Assembly: GCF_002846555.1 (NCBI RefSeq)
Contig: NZ_PJMS01000001.1
Span: forward strand, 3,968,001-4,032,000
DNA length: 64,000 nt
Source: Aquimarina sp. MAR_2010_214
GTDB taxonomy: Bacteria; Bacteroidota; Bacteroidia; Flavobacteriales; Flavobacteriaceae
Direction: 5' to 3'
Position 1 is the first letter of the stretch. Each line of letters opens with the position of its first letter. The position numbers and the translations under genes were made by a program. This document shows positions 26,195-34,747 of this stretch, piece by piece. Under the pieces are notes generated by a model. It ran no database searches and had not been told where the DNA came from. It was given only the letters and a program-made list of their open reading frames with translations.

Positions 26195-26998
26195 ATGAAA
26201 CTTTCCCCCGTATTCATCACCTTGGTATGTCTTGTTTTAATGAATTGTAAATCGCATAAAAATGAAGACACTGAAGAAAGTAATGAAACTATTACTAAAA
26301 CCGCTAAAGAAATACCGAAAAAACCAGTCAGTGATATCATTATCGACCCAATAACTCATGCCACAACCATCTTAGAATGGAATGGAAAAACAATATACAT
26401 TGATCCAGCAGGAGGTGCTAAAGCTTTTAAAAATAAGAAACTTGCAGACTTGGTACTCATAACAGACATTCATAGTGATCATATGGATATTGAAACTTTG
26501 GATAGTCTGGATTTATCAAAAGCAGAAATTATTGCTCCTCAGGCTGTTGCCGAAAAACTTCCTGCAAAATATACCGATCACCTGATTATTCTTAATAATG
26601 GAGAAATAAAAGAGGTACAAGGCATATCTATTGAGGCAGTCCCTATGTACAACCTAAGAGAAGAAGCTCTAAAATACCATGATAAAGGTAGAGGCAATGG
26701 TTATATAATCACTTTAGGAAAAAAACGACTTTATTTTTCGGGAGATACAGAAGACATTCCCGAGATGAGAGCATTGCAATATATAGATATGGCATTTATA
26801 TGTATGAATTTACCGTATACTATGACAGTAGAAAGCGCAGCCAGTGCAGTTTTAGACTTTAAACCTAAGCAAGTATACCCATATCATTATCGAGGAACTG
26901 AAGGATTAAGTGATGTCGCAAAATTTAAAGAACTGGTATCAAGAAATCCAGATATAGAAGTAGTGCAATTAGACTGGTATCCCGACAATACCAAATAG
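26195..26998 (+). CDS. MBL-fold metallo-hydrolase lipoprotein (UlaG-like)
   Basis: 267 aa from the ATG at 26195, chosen because MKLSPVFITLVCLVLMNC is a lipoprotein signal (Cys18). An upstream in-frame start at 26006 would overlap the TSUP gene and bury it. The beta-lactamase-fold core has the metal-binding HxxDH as DIHSDH (H93, D95, H96), LYFSGDTED and a late His (YPYHYRGTEG). Relatives are UlaG-type and N-acyl-phosphatidylethanolamine-like hydrolases; the substrate is unknown. It ends before a bidirectional terminator. Confidence 0.85.
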   Translation: MKLSPVFITLVCLVLMNCKSHKNEDTEESNETITKTAKEIPKKPVSDIIIDPITHATTILEWNGKTIYIDPAGGAKAFKNKKLADLVLITDIHSDHMDIETLDSLDLSKAEIIAPQAVAEKLPAKYTDHLIILNNGEIKEVQGISIEAVPMYNLREEALKYHDKGRGNGYIITLGKKRLYFSGDTEDIPEMRALQYIDMAFICMNLPYTMTVESAASAVLDFKPKQVYPYHYRGTEGLSDVAKFKELVSRNPDIEVVQLDWYPDNTK

Positions 26999-27027
26999 CC
27001 CTTTAGCACCCTTTTACTATCTAATAT

Positions 27028-27060
27028 TATAAAGGTCTGCATTTATAGCAGACCTTTATA
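27028..27060. terminator. Bidirectional terminator
   Basis: TATAAAGGTCTGC (27028-27040) pairs with GCAGACCTTTATA (27048-27060) with a 7-nt loop, between convergent genes (MBL lipoprotein and cold-shock protein). Confidence 0.75.
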
Positions 27061-27096
27061 ATTATGTTTATATGATTACAAAAAATCATTATATCA

Positions 27097-27546
27097 TTAT
27101 ATTTTTTTTACTCTAACTGCATTCATTCCTTTCTGACCACGCTCAAGCTCAAAAGATACTTTATCATTTTCTTTTACCTCTTGCATCAATCCATTCACAT
27201 GCACAAAATATCGCTCCTGAGTTTCTTCGTCATTAATAAAACCATATCCCTTAGAATCATTAAAGAATGCAACTTTCCCCTTTCTTACCGGGTCAAATTC
27301 TTCTTTTTCTCTTTTAGGAACTCCAATTTCAATATTTTCCGCTTTGATTTTTTTCTTTTTGGTCGGATCTGGAGGAGTATCGGTAGTATACCCATTCTCA
27401 TCAACATAGGCAATCATACTATCCAACCCATTACCTTTGTTAGAATTAGCTCTACGTTCCTCTTTCTTTTTCTGCTTTTCTTCTCTCTTTTTTAATTTCT
27501 TCTTTTCTTTTTCAATTTTACTAAAAGTCTGTTGTGATTTTGCCAT
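27097..27546 (-). CDS. Cold-shock-domain protein with a charged N-terminal extension
   Basis: 149 aa. The C-terminal cold-shock domain (about 87-149) begins RKGKVAFFNDSKGYGFI (RNP1) and continues with RYFVHVNGL (RNP2), binding single-stranded RNA or DNA. Before it lies an 80-residue Lys/Glu-rich segment (KKLKKREEKQKKKEERR), probably a helix or disordered tail that raises RNA affinity. This extended form is widespread in Bacteroidota. The 332 bp upstream (27547-27878) hold no gene, only an imperfect hairpin (27692-27720) that might lie in a long leader. Confidence 0.9.
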   Translation of the reverse strand: MAKSQQTFSKIEKEKKKLKKREEKQKKKEERRANSNKGNGLDSMIAYVDENGYTTDTPPDPTKKKKIKAENIEIGVPKREKEEFDPVRKGKVAFFNDSKGYGFINDEETQERYFVHVNGLMQEVKENDKVSFELERGQKGMNAVRVKKI

Positions 27547-27878
27547 TCGCTATTTTTACTATTTTTTTTATTAAACCTATTTTTAACCTAAAATATAAGA
27601 GGTTGTCATTGAAATACTAAACGAATGATTGGAAAATAGCAATTTCTAAGATTGATTTACCGAATAATTTACCCAGTGGTTGCAATAACATATACATCTG
27701 ATATATAGATATCAATGTATTGAGATTTTTACAAAGATAAGTTTTCATTTTTAATTTCAGAAAAGTATTTACCTGATTCATGGTTATATATATAATTTAA
27801 GCTTTGATAAAACTAAATTCGTAAATTCGAAAGCTCATTTTTTTTACTTCTAAAACATTAATTTCTATAATTTTTTGA

Positions 27879-28472
27879 ATGGAAAACTGTACTGATAAAC
27901 AACATCATAAACATTTTGCTATTTATAAACCATATGGCTATTTAAGTCAGTTTATTAATAATGGGCAAAAACAAAATTCAAAAAAACTATTAGGAGAGTT
28001 ATATGATTTTCCTGAAGGAACAATGGCTATAGGACGACTGGATGAAAAATCAGAAGGATTATTATTACTTACCACAGACGGAAAAATGAGTAATCATATT
28101 TGTAGTAGTGGAAACGTAGAAAAAGAATACTATGCCCAGGTAAATGGTGATATCTCTATGGATGCTATTGAATTGTTAAAAAAAGGAGTAGAAATTGGTT
28201 TTGAAGGAAAAAAATACACCACTACACCTTGTAAAGCTTCAAAACTAAATGCTATTCCTAAATTTCCAGAAAGGTCTAAAAAAATACGTGATGATCGGCA
28301 TGGCCCTACTAGCTGGGTCTCTATTACACTAAAAGAAGGAAAATTTCGTCAAGTACGAAAAATGACATCGGCTGTTGGCTTTCCCACATTGCGGCTGGTA
28401 AGAATACGAGTTGGAGGTACTTATTTAGACGAAATGAAAGCCGGAGAAGTTAGAGAACTACATACTTTATAA
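27879..28472 (+). CDS. Pseudouridine synthase, RsuA/RluE-type
   Basis: 197 aa without an S4 domain, as in RluE (23S rRNA U2457). Motif I/II HFAIYKPYGYLSQF and the catalytic Asp in GRLDEKSEGLLLLTTDG (D55) are clear. The C-terminal GKFRQVRKMTSAVGFPTLRLVRIRVG is also family-typical. It isomerises uridine in rRNA; the exact position is inferred from family. Monocistronic. Confidence 0.88.
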   Translation: MENCTDKQHHKHFAIYKPYGYLSQFINNGQKQNSKKLLGELYDFPEGTMAIGRLDEKSEGLLLLTTDGKMSNHICSSGNVEKEYYAQVNGDISMDAIELLKKGVEIGFEGKKYTTTPCKASKLNAIPKFPERSKKIRDDRHGPTSWVSITLKEGKFRQVRKMTSAVGFPTLRLVRIRVGGTYLDEMKAGEVRELHTL

Positions 28473-28712
28473 TCATATAAAGCGTACTCTGCCATCACTA
28501 TTTTTAGTTATTTTGAACCAAATATTCTGATTTTTCCTATAACACAATCTTATCTCTTCTTTATCCCAAGTAAAAGCAAAACATCTACAAGAATGATATT
28601 CTAAAAAGCACACGTAAACAAGATTATGATAGAATTATTTTTTTTAAGATTAAATACTATAGATTAATATTCTAATTTATATACATTATTTAGAATATTA
28701 ATTGTTCATATG

Positions 28713-28720
28713 TAATTTTG
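28713..28720 (+). promoter_or_regulatory. Candidate -7 element of the histidine decarboxylase gene
   Basis: TAATTTTG matches TAnnTTTG, 20 bp before the ATG at 28741. The 230 bp before it (28473-28702) hold no gene. Confidence 0.45.
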
Positions 28721-28740
28721 AGCAAATTATTATGCTTATC

Positions 28741-29862
28741 ATGAAATTACACACCACAGAACAACAACAGCTTGAAGAATTATATTCTAACATCAAAAAT
28801 ACAACTCAGAATTTTTTGGGATACCCCGTTTCAAAAGATTTTGATTATTCAGAATTAATGCCATTTCTTCAATTTCCATTAAACAATTTAGGAGATCCGT
28901 TTAGTGAATCAACATATCGCGTAGATTCAAGAGCTATGGAACGTGAAGTTGTAAATTTCTTTGCTGGATTATTTAGAGCTCAAGAAAATGATATCTGGGG
29001 ATATGTAACCAACGGTGGCTCTGAAGGAAACTTATACGGTCTCTATTTAGCAAGAGAGCTATATCCAAAAGGAATGGTCTATTTTTCTGAAGCTACACAT
29101 TATAGCATCCAAAAAAATGTAACCCTACTAAATATCAATTATGTAATTGTAAAGTCACTCCCAAACGGTGAGATGGATTATAACGATTTAAAAGAAGCTA
29201 TTGGCTACAACAGACATAGACCAGCAATAGTAGTTGCAAATATTGGTACTACAATGACAGAAGCTAAAGACAATACCAAAAAAATTAAAGGGATTTTGGA
29301 AGATATGGCTATAGAGAAGCATTACATTCATGCAGATGCAGCCCTAGCGGGAGGTTTTGCTCCGTTTGTTACTCCGAGACCTCAATTTGATTTTGAAGAT
29401 GGTATCGATAGCATCTCAATTAGCGGACATAAATTTATTGGATCTCCCATGCCATCGGGGGTCGTTATTGTAAAAAAAGATAATAGAGATCGAATTGCGA
29501 GAAGAATTGCATATATAGGTAGTTCTGATGCTACTATAACCGGATCAAGAAATGGCCATACTCCTCTATTTTTATGGTATGCTATAAAAAAATTAGGAAT
29601 CGAAGGATTCAAAAAACGCACAGAACATAGTTTAGCCGTTGCTTCTTATACAGAAAATAAGCTGAAAAAACTTGGAATTGAAGCTTGGAGAAATCCCAAT
29701 GCCATTACCATAATTTTCCCTGCTCCCAACTCAGAAATTATAAACAAGTGGCAATTGGCCACAGAAAAAGAGCAATCTCATATTATATGTATGCCTAATG
29801 TGTCATATGAGCAAATTGATAACTTTATAGCAGATATGGAATTGGAAATGTGTCCCACATAA
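28741..29862 (+). CDS. hdc: PLP-dependent histidine decarboxylase
   Basis: 373 aa from MKLHTTEQQQ (an in-frame ATG at 28732 is the alternative). Group II PLP decarboxylase fold. Conserved blocks are GYVTNGGSEGNLYG (89-100), EATHYS with the ring-stacking His120, ANIGTTM, HADAALAGG with Asp199 for the PLP pyridine nitrogen, and SGHKFIGSPMPSG with Schiff-base Lys231. TITGSRNGHTPL follows. These match enterobacterial and Vibrio histidine decarboxylases throughout, including length and the NAITIIFP block. The product would be histamine, a free amine or a siderophore building block. No siderophore synthetase lies in the window. Confidence 0.85.
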   Translation: MKLHTTEQQQLEELYSNIKNTTQNFLGYPVSKDFDYSELMPFLQFPLNNLGDPFSESTYRVDSRAMEREVVNFFAGLFRAQENDIWGYVTNGGSEGNLYGLYLARELYPKGMVYFSEATHYSIQKNVTLLNINYVIVKSLPNGEMDYNDLKEAIGYNRHRPAIVVANIGTTMTEAKDNTKKIKGILEDMAIEKHYIHADAALAGGFAPFVTPRPQFDFEDGIDSISISGHKFIGSPMPSGVVIVKKDNRDRIARRIAYIGSSDATITGSRNGHTPLFLWYAIKKLGIEGFKKRTEHSLAVASYTENKLKKLGIEAWRNPNAITIIFPAPNSEIINKWQLATEKEQSHIICMPNVSYEQIDNFIADMELEMCPT

Positions 29863-29913
29863 GATATAAAATTATAACATCATACTTATAATGAAATGAT
29901 TTATCATTGCAAG

Positions 29914-29946
29914 TACCACCGTCTTATGCGGTGGTATTCTGTTTTT
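29914..29946 (+). terminator. Rho-independent terminator
   Basis: TACCACCG (29914-29921) pairs with CGGTGGTA (29929-29936), followed by TTCTGTTTTT. It separates hdc from the DUF3050 gene. Confidence 0.8.
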
Positions 29947-30121
29947 ATATTATTTTTGCGCCAGCTAAAAAAACAACTGTGTTTTAGAATTATCAATAAA
30001 TCCAATATAAAAACCCACCTTCTACCGTAGTTTGCTATTACTTGATCGGTGTTCTTAAAATTTTTCTTTGATTATAATAACTAACATATACTAGCAAAAT
30101 AGGTAAAATGATGTATACATT

Positions 30122-30907
30122 ATGAATAGATTACAGCATATAGAAAATGAACTTTTTGATTTAAGAGTACAATTACAAAATCATAAGCTCTATAAAAATT
30201 TAGATCATATTAATGACATAAAGATATTTATGGAAAACCATGTTTTTGCGGTTTGGGATTTCATGTCTTTATTAAAAGCAATACAGGTAAAATTAACCAA
30301 TATAGCTACCCCATGGACTCCAAGAAAAAACCCTGTATTATCACGATTTATAAATGAAATAGTGCATGCAGAAGAAAGTGACATTAACGAGTTAGGAGAA
30401 CCAAAAAGTCATTTTGAAATGTATTTAGATGCCATGAAACAGGTTAAAGCTAATACATCCAAAATTGATTTATTAATTGATTTAATTGAATCCGGAAATG
30501 ATATTAATGATGCATTAAGTCAGTTACATATTGATCAGCATGTAATAGATTTTGTTAAGTTCTCTTTCGAAATTATAGAAACCGGAGAATCGCATCGTAT
30601 TGCTTCTGCATTCACTTTTGGTCGAGAGGATGTAATTCCTGATATGTTTATTGAAATATTAAAAAAATCCGATTCAGAAAACAAACTATATAACAAACTA
30701 ACGTATTACTTAGAAAGACATATAGAACTTGATGGAGATGAGCATGGCCCCCTTTCATTAGAAATGATTTCTGAATTATGTGGAAATGATTCAAAAAAAT
30801 GGGAAGATGTCTTACAAGTAGCCAAAAGATCTTTAATCCAAAGAATTAAATTATGGGATTGTATTTCTGATTCAATCGAAAAGGAAAAGCCTACATACAG
30901 TATCTAA
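30122..30907 (+). CDS. DUF3050 protein, haem-oxygenase-like (putative diiron) fold
   Basis: 261 aa, all-helical. DUF3050 hallmarks are [17 protein letters not shown] (39-55), [15 protein letters not shown] with [10 protein letters not shown], and [20 protein letters not shown] near the C-terminus. DUF3050 belongs to the haem-oxygenase-like helical superfamily, in which several members are diiron oxidases. Here H40, E84/E85, H97, E156/H158 and the H200-x3-D204-x3-H208 set are plausible metal ligands, but this is inferred. It follows histidine decarboxylase on the same strand, with a terminator and a likely own promoter between. Confidence 0.8.
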   Translation: MNRLQHIENELFDLRVQLQNHKLYKNLDHINDIKIFMENHVFAVWDFMSLLKAIQVKLTNIATPWTPRKNPVLSRFINEIVHAEESDINELGEPKSHFEMYLDAMKQVKANTSKIDLLIDLIESGNDINDALSQLHIDQHVIDFVKFSFEIIETGESHRIASAFTFGREDVIPDMFIEILKKSDSENKLYNKLTYYLERHIELDGDEHGPLSLEMISELCGNDSKKWEDVLQVAKRSLIQRIKLWDCISDSIEKEKPTYSI

Positions 30908-30913
30908 AACAAT

Positions 30914-30955
30914 AAAAACAAAAGCCTTATATCCTGCTATAAGGCTTTTGTTTTT
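30914..30955. terminator. Bidirectional terminator, 18-bp stem
   Basis: Arms 30914-30931 and 30938-30955 (core AAAAGCCTTATA/TATAAGGCTTTT) with A and T tracts on either side, between convergent genes. Confidence 0.85.
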
Positions 30956-31004
30956 CTATAACAATGATATCAAAAAGAATCATTTTTCATGATATAGAAA
31001 TACA

Positions 31005-31634
31005 TTACTCATTTAATAACCGTTGAAATTCTTCAAGATAAAGGCCAATATGATATCCGTCCATAAGTCCATGATGTACATTAATAGCAATAGGTAAACT
31101 TAATCTACCCTTTTCTTTGGTATATCTTCCAAAAGAAATTTTAGGAATACTATCCTTAAACTGAAAATGTCTGGCATGTGTAAGCCCGGTAAAATTATAC
31201 CAGGGAATAGACGAATAATGAATAGTATCTATACGTTTGGCATTATCTGTATATCGTAATCCCGTACTTTTTTTAACAGCCTCAATTTCTTGCTGCGCTT
31301 TATTACAAAATGTTTCAAAATCAGTATCATACTCCATAAATGAAAATCCAAATGTATGATCTTCTCTACCTATCGTCGGGGATGCATGAATTTTATCATA
31401 TACAAACACTTGATTATCCTCTATACGATATCTAAATGCTTCAATAGCATTAGCTGCATGAAGGGACTTGTAGAGATAAAACAAAAAATAAGGATATCCC
31501 AAATCTTCTATCTTTTGGTACCCAATTGTAAAATCTACAGTTGTTGTTATCCCAAAAAATGGTTCGTCAAAACTACCAAAAAAGTCAAAATGTTCTTTTC
31601 TGTTCCAGGCAGTAAGATCTAATTTTGTTTTCAT
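31005..31634 (-). CDS. Chloramphenicol acetyltransferase-like protein (CAT family)
   Basis: 209 aa, usual CAT length. Conserved features are RKEHFDFFGSFDEPFFGITTTVD at the N-terminus, the substrate-binding Phe/Tyr stretch, and NVHHGLMDGYHIG with catalytic His188 and structural Asp192 (HHxxxDG). The enzyme would acetylate a hydroxyl from acetyl-CoA, chloramphenicol in the type members. Many chromosomal relatives have not been tested. It is the last gene of an operon with HAD and ettA (2-bp gap). Whether it confers resistance is unknown. Confidence 0.85.
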   Translation of the reverse strand: MKTKLDLTAWNRKEHFDFFGSFDEPFFGITTTVDFTIGYQKIEDLGYPYFLFYLYKSLHAANAIEAFRYRIEDNQVFVYDKIHASPTIGREDHTFGFSFMEYDTDFETFCNKAQQEIEAVKKSTGLRYTDNAKRIDTIHYSSIPWYNFTGLTHARHFQFKDSIPKISFGRYTKEKGRLSLPIAINVHHGLMDGYHIGLYLEEFQRLLNE

Positions 31635-31636
31635 TT

Positions 31637-32329
31637 TTATAATATTTGCAATAGCTCGCTAGCCTTTGCAAAACTTCTAAAATTTGGGTGATCTATCTTA
31701 TCATTAACCATTTCATGTACCCAGGTAGTATGAAACGGAATATGAAATGCATGCGCTCCAATATTCAAAACTGGCAGGACATCAGATTTTAAGGAGTTAC
31801 CTACCATTAAAAATTCATCTTCAGTGATATCCAAATGCTTTACCAGTTTTTTATATTGTTTTTCTGTTTTATCTGAAACAATTTCAATATGATGGAAATA
31901 ATTTTCCAGTCCAGATTTAATGAGTTTTCGCTCCTGATCTAACAAATCGCCTTTAGTTGCCATTACAAGACGGTATTTCTTAGATAATTGATGCAATGTC
32001 TGATCAATTCCATCAATCAATTCTATGGGCTCCTGAAGCATTTCTTTTCCTTTTTCTATCAGTTTTTGCACCAAATCTATCGTCATATTTCCATTAGAGA
32101 TTTTGATAGCAGCTTCTATTAACGAAAGCGTAAAAGGTTTGATCCCATAGCCATACAATGGCAGGTTTTGCATTTCGACATCAAAAAGTAATTTATTCGC
32201 CTCTTCTTTGGATAAATACTCCTCTAGTAAAGTACAAAGCTCATCCTCTGCTTTTCTAAAAAAAGTTTCATTTACCCAGAGCGTATCATCTGCATCAAAA
32301 GCAATTACTTTAATCTTTTTTAAAGGCAT
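31637..32329 (-). CDS. HAD-superfamily phosphatase-like hydrolase
   Basis: 230 aa. Motif I FDADDTLW (D12, D14), a helical cap (about 20-95), motif II MATKG, Lys and motif IV LMVGNSLKSDVLP. This is a typical C1-cap HAD of the YjjG/phosphoglycolate-phosphatase kind; the substrate is unknown. It starts 1 nt after the ettA stop and ends 2 bp before the CAT-like gene, so all are surely co-transcribed. Confidence 0.88.
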   Translation of the reverse strand: MPLKKIKVIAFDADDTLWVNETFFRKAEDELCTLLEEYLSKEEANKLLFDVEMQNLPLYGYGIKPFTLSLIEAAIKISNGNMTIDLVQKLIEKGKEMLQEPIELIDGIDQTLHQLSKKYRLVMATKGDLLDQERKLIKSGLENYFHHIEIVSDKTEKQYKKLVKHLDITEDEFLMVGNSLKSDVLPVLNIGAHAFHIPFHTTWVHEMVNDKIDHPNFRSFAKASELLQIL

Positions 32330-32330
32330 T

Positions 32331-34022
32331 TTATCTTACCAATTTTTTATACTTAATACGTTTTGGCATTAAATCACCACCTAAACGTTTCTTTTTATTC
32401 TCTTCATAATCAGAGAAACTTCCTTCGAAGAAATATACTTGCGAATCTCCTTCAAAAGCCAAAATATGAGTACAAACCCTATCCAAAAACCAACGGTCGT
32501 GAGAAATTACTACAGCACATCCGGCAAAGTTTTCTAATCCTTCTTCCAGCGCTCGTAACGTATTGACATCAAGATCATTAGTTGGCTCATCTAAAAGTAA
32601 TACATTACCCTCTTCTTTTAAGGTCATTGCCAAGTGTAATCGGTTACGTTCACCTCCAGAAAGAGCAGATACCATTTTGTTTTGTTCGCTTCCGCTAAAA
32701 TTAAAACGACTCAAATACGCTCTGGAATTTACTTGCCTTCCTCCCATCGTGACCAATTCCTGTTCATCACTGAAATTTTGCCAAATAGTTTTGTCAGGAT
32801 CGATATTACTATGACTTTGATCTACATAAGCGATCTTAGCAGTATCCCCGACAGCAAAGCTACCTTTATCTGGTTGCTCCTCTCCCATTATCATTTTAAA
32901 TATAGTAGTTTTACCAGCTCCGTTTGGACCAATAATACCAACAATACCTGCCTGAGGAAGATTAAAATTTAAATCTTCATACAACAACTTATCATCAAAA
33001 GCCTTACTTACTCCTGTAGCTTCGATTACATTAGTTCCTAATCTAGGACCGTTAGGGATATAAATTTCAAGCTTTTCGTCCACTTGTTTTTGATCCTGAC
33101 TAAGCAGTTTATCATAGTTACTTAAACGTGCTTTTTGTTTTGCCTGACGACCTTTAGGAGCCATACGAACCCATTCTAACTCTCGCTCTAAGGTTTTTTG
33201 ACGTTTAGAAGCTTGTTTTTGTTCTTGTGCAAGTCGTTTCGATTTTTGATCTAACCATGAAGAATAATTTCCTTTCCAAGGAATACCTTCTCCTCTATCA
33301 AGTTCTAATATCCATCCTGCAGCATTATCCAAAAAGTATCTATCGTGAGTTACGGCAATTACAGTACCTTTATATTGTTGTAAGTGATGTTCTAACCAAT
33401 GTACTGATTCTGCATCTAAGTGGTTAGTAGGTTCATCTAATAATAAAACATCTGGTTCTTGTAATAAAAGACGACAAAGAGCCACCCTTCTACGTTCACC
33501 ACCGGACAGTACTCCAATTTTCTTATCAGATTCTGGAGTACGAAGTGCATCCATAGCTATTTCCAGCTTGGTATCCAGCTCCCATGCATTACTGGCATCA
33601 ATCTGATCCTGCAGGTTAGCTTGTTTATCCATAAGCTCCTGCATTTTATCGGGATTCTCATAGACCTCTGGTAAACCAAACATATCATTGATCTTATTAT
33701 ACTCATCTAGAATAGCGACAGTATCTGCCACACCTTCTTTTACTACTTCTAGTACAGTTTTTTCAGGATCCAGTTTTGGTTCTTGTTCTAACAAACCAAC
33801 TGTATATCCAGGAGCAAATACAACATCACCCTGATAGTTTTTATCTATTCCTGCTATAATCTTAAGTAAAGTAGATTTTCCAGAACCATTAAGTCCCAGG
33901 ATACCTATTTTAGCTCCATAAAAAAAGCTGAGATATATGTTTTTGAGAACCGGAGTATTTGCACTTTTGTACGTTTTACTCACTCCGGACATCGAAAAAA
34001 TTACTTTTTTATCGTCTGACAT
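32331..34022 (-). CDS. ettA: ABC-F protein EttA, energy-dependent translational throttle
   Basis: 563 aa. It has two ABC cassettes without membrane segments: Walker A GLNGSGKST and GPNGAGKT, signatures LSGGERRRVAL and LSGGERNRLHL, and Walker B VLLLDEPTNHLD and VLLLDEPTNDLD. Between them lies the basic P-site tRNA interaction linker (RLAQEQKQASKRQKTLERELEWVRMAPKGRQAKQKARL). EttA gates the first elongation steps according to ADP/ATP ratio. It follows a small membrane-protein gene by 40 bp and leads into the HAD and CAT-like genes. Confidence 0.93.
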   Translation of the reverse strand: MSDDKKVIFSMSGVSKTYKSANTPVLKNIYLSFFYGAKIGILGLNGSGKSTLLKIIAGIDKNYQGDVVFAPGYTVGLLEQEPKLDPEKTVLEVVKEGVADTVAILDEYNKINDMFGLPEVYENPDKMQELMDKQANLQDQIDASNAWELDTKLEIAMDALRTPESDKKIGVLSGGERRRVALCRLLLQEPDVLLLDEPTNHLDAESVHWLEHHLQQYKGTVIAVTHDRYFLDNAAGWILELDRGEGIPWKGNYSSWLDQKSKRLAQEQKQASKRQKTLERELEWVRMAPKGRQAKQKARLSNYDKLLSQDQKQVDEKLEIYIPNGPRLGTNVIEATGVSKAFDDKLLYEDLNFNLPQAGIVGIIGPNGAGKTTIFKMIMGEEQPDKGSFAVGDTAKIAYVDQSHSNIDPDKTIWQNFSDEQELVTMGGRQVNSRAYLSRFNFSGSEQNKMVSALSGGERNRLHLAMTLKEEGNVLLLDEPTNDLDVNTLRALEEGLENFAGCAVVISHDRWFLDRVCTHILAFEGDSQVYFFEGSFSDYEENKKKRLGGDLMPKRIKYKKLVR

Positions 34023-34062
34023 AAGCCCTTAATTGTTATTTTTGATTGTATAGTTATAAGAG

Positions 34063-34245
34063 TTAAACTCTCCCTTTTAATGCATTAAAAACCCAGGCAA
34101 TTGCAAAAAAACCAACACCAACAGCTGCAAAACCATATCCTGATACATCTCTATATCTAAAAGCTCCTAGTGCAATAAGTGCCAACCCAACTAATATCAT
34201 TATAAAAGTTGCCCAAGCCAACACTGTATTTTTATTCATTCCCAT
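34063..34245 (-). CDS. Small membrane protein, CAL67264 family
   Basis: 60 aa with two hydrophobic helices (about 8-27 and 36-54) and a basic C-terminus (NALKGRV). I recognise the flavobacterial CAL67264 pattern, FRYRDVSGYGFAAVGVGFFAIAWVFNALKGRV; function unknown. It is first in the operon leading to ettA. The 500 bp upstream (34246-34747), shared with the divergent carboxylase gene, are very AT-rich and show no gene or stable hairpin. Confidence 0.8.
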   Translation of the reverse strand: MGMNKNTVLAWATFIMILVGLALIALGAFRYRDVSGYGFAAVGVGFFAIAWVFNALKGRV

Positions 34246-34747
34246 AAATTATATTTTTAGTTTAGTACAATTACTTATGTTTTTACATATAAGCAAATGC
34301 AAATATCGGTATTTTATCGTCAAAACATAGGTTTTTATAGAGTTGTTAAGACAAAAAAATAGTTTACCTATTATCTTACAGTAAATTAAGAAATTACTTT
34401 TAGTAAAAACAGATTTTTAAGAGTAAATTATCTACTTTAAAATGTTATTATCAAATAAATAATTTGAATATAATTAACCAAAGATGATACTTCAGGCCTA
34501 AACAAACATTGTCATCGAATTATGTAATCAATATCAAATCAAATCACAAAATAATACAACTTCAATAATAGTTTTTAGCGTTCTTATCTTATCAAAAAAA
34601 TATTAAATCACTAAAAAACAACACATTAAATAACTCAAAAATAACATTCTCAAAACAAAATAGAAGCATCGTTTAAATTGACTCCCTATCATTCATAAAA
34701 CCTACGTTTTTTGTATTTTCGTGCAAACAATACACACAATACACACA

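Noticed and set aside
29881..29945. Riboswitch or small RNA after histidine decarboxylase
   Set aside because: The hairpin plus T run is a standard terminator; no conserved aptamer pattern seen.
31005..34022. Calling the operon a horizontally acquired antibiotic-resistance cassette
   Set aside because: Base composition looks like the neighbours and ettA is a normal core gene; no mobile ends flank it.
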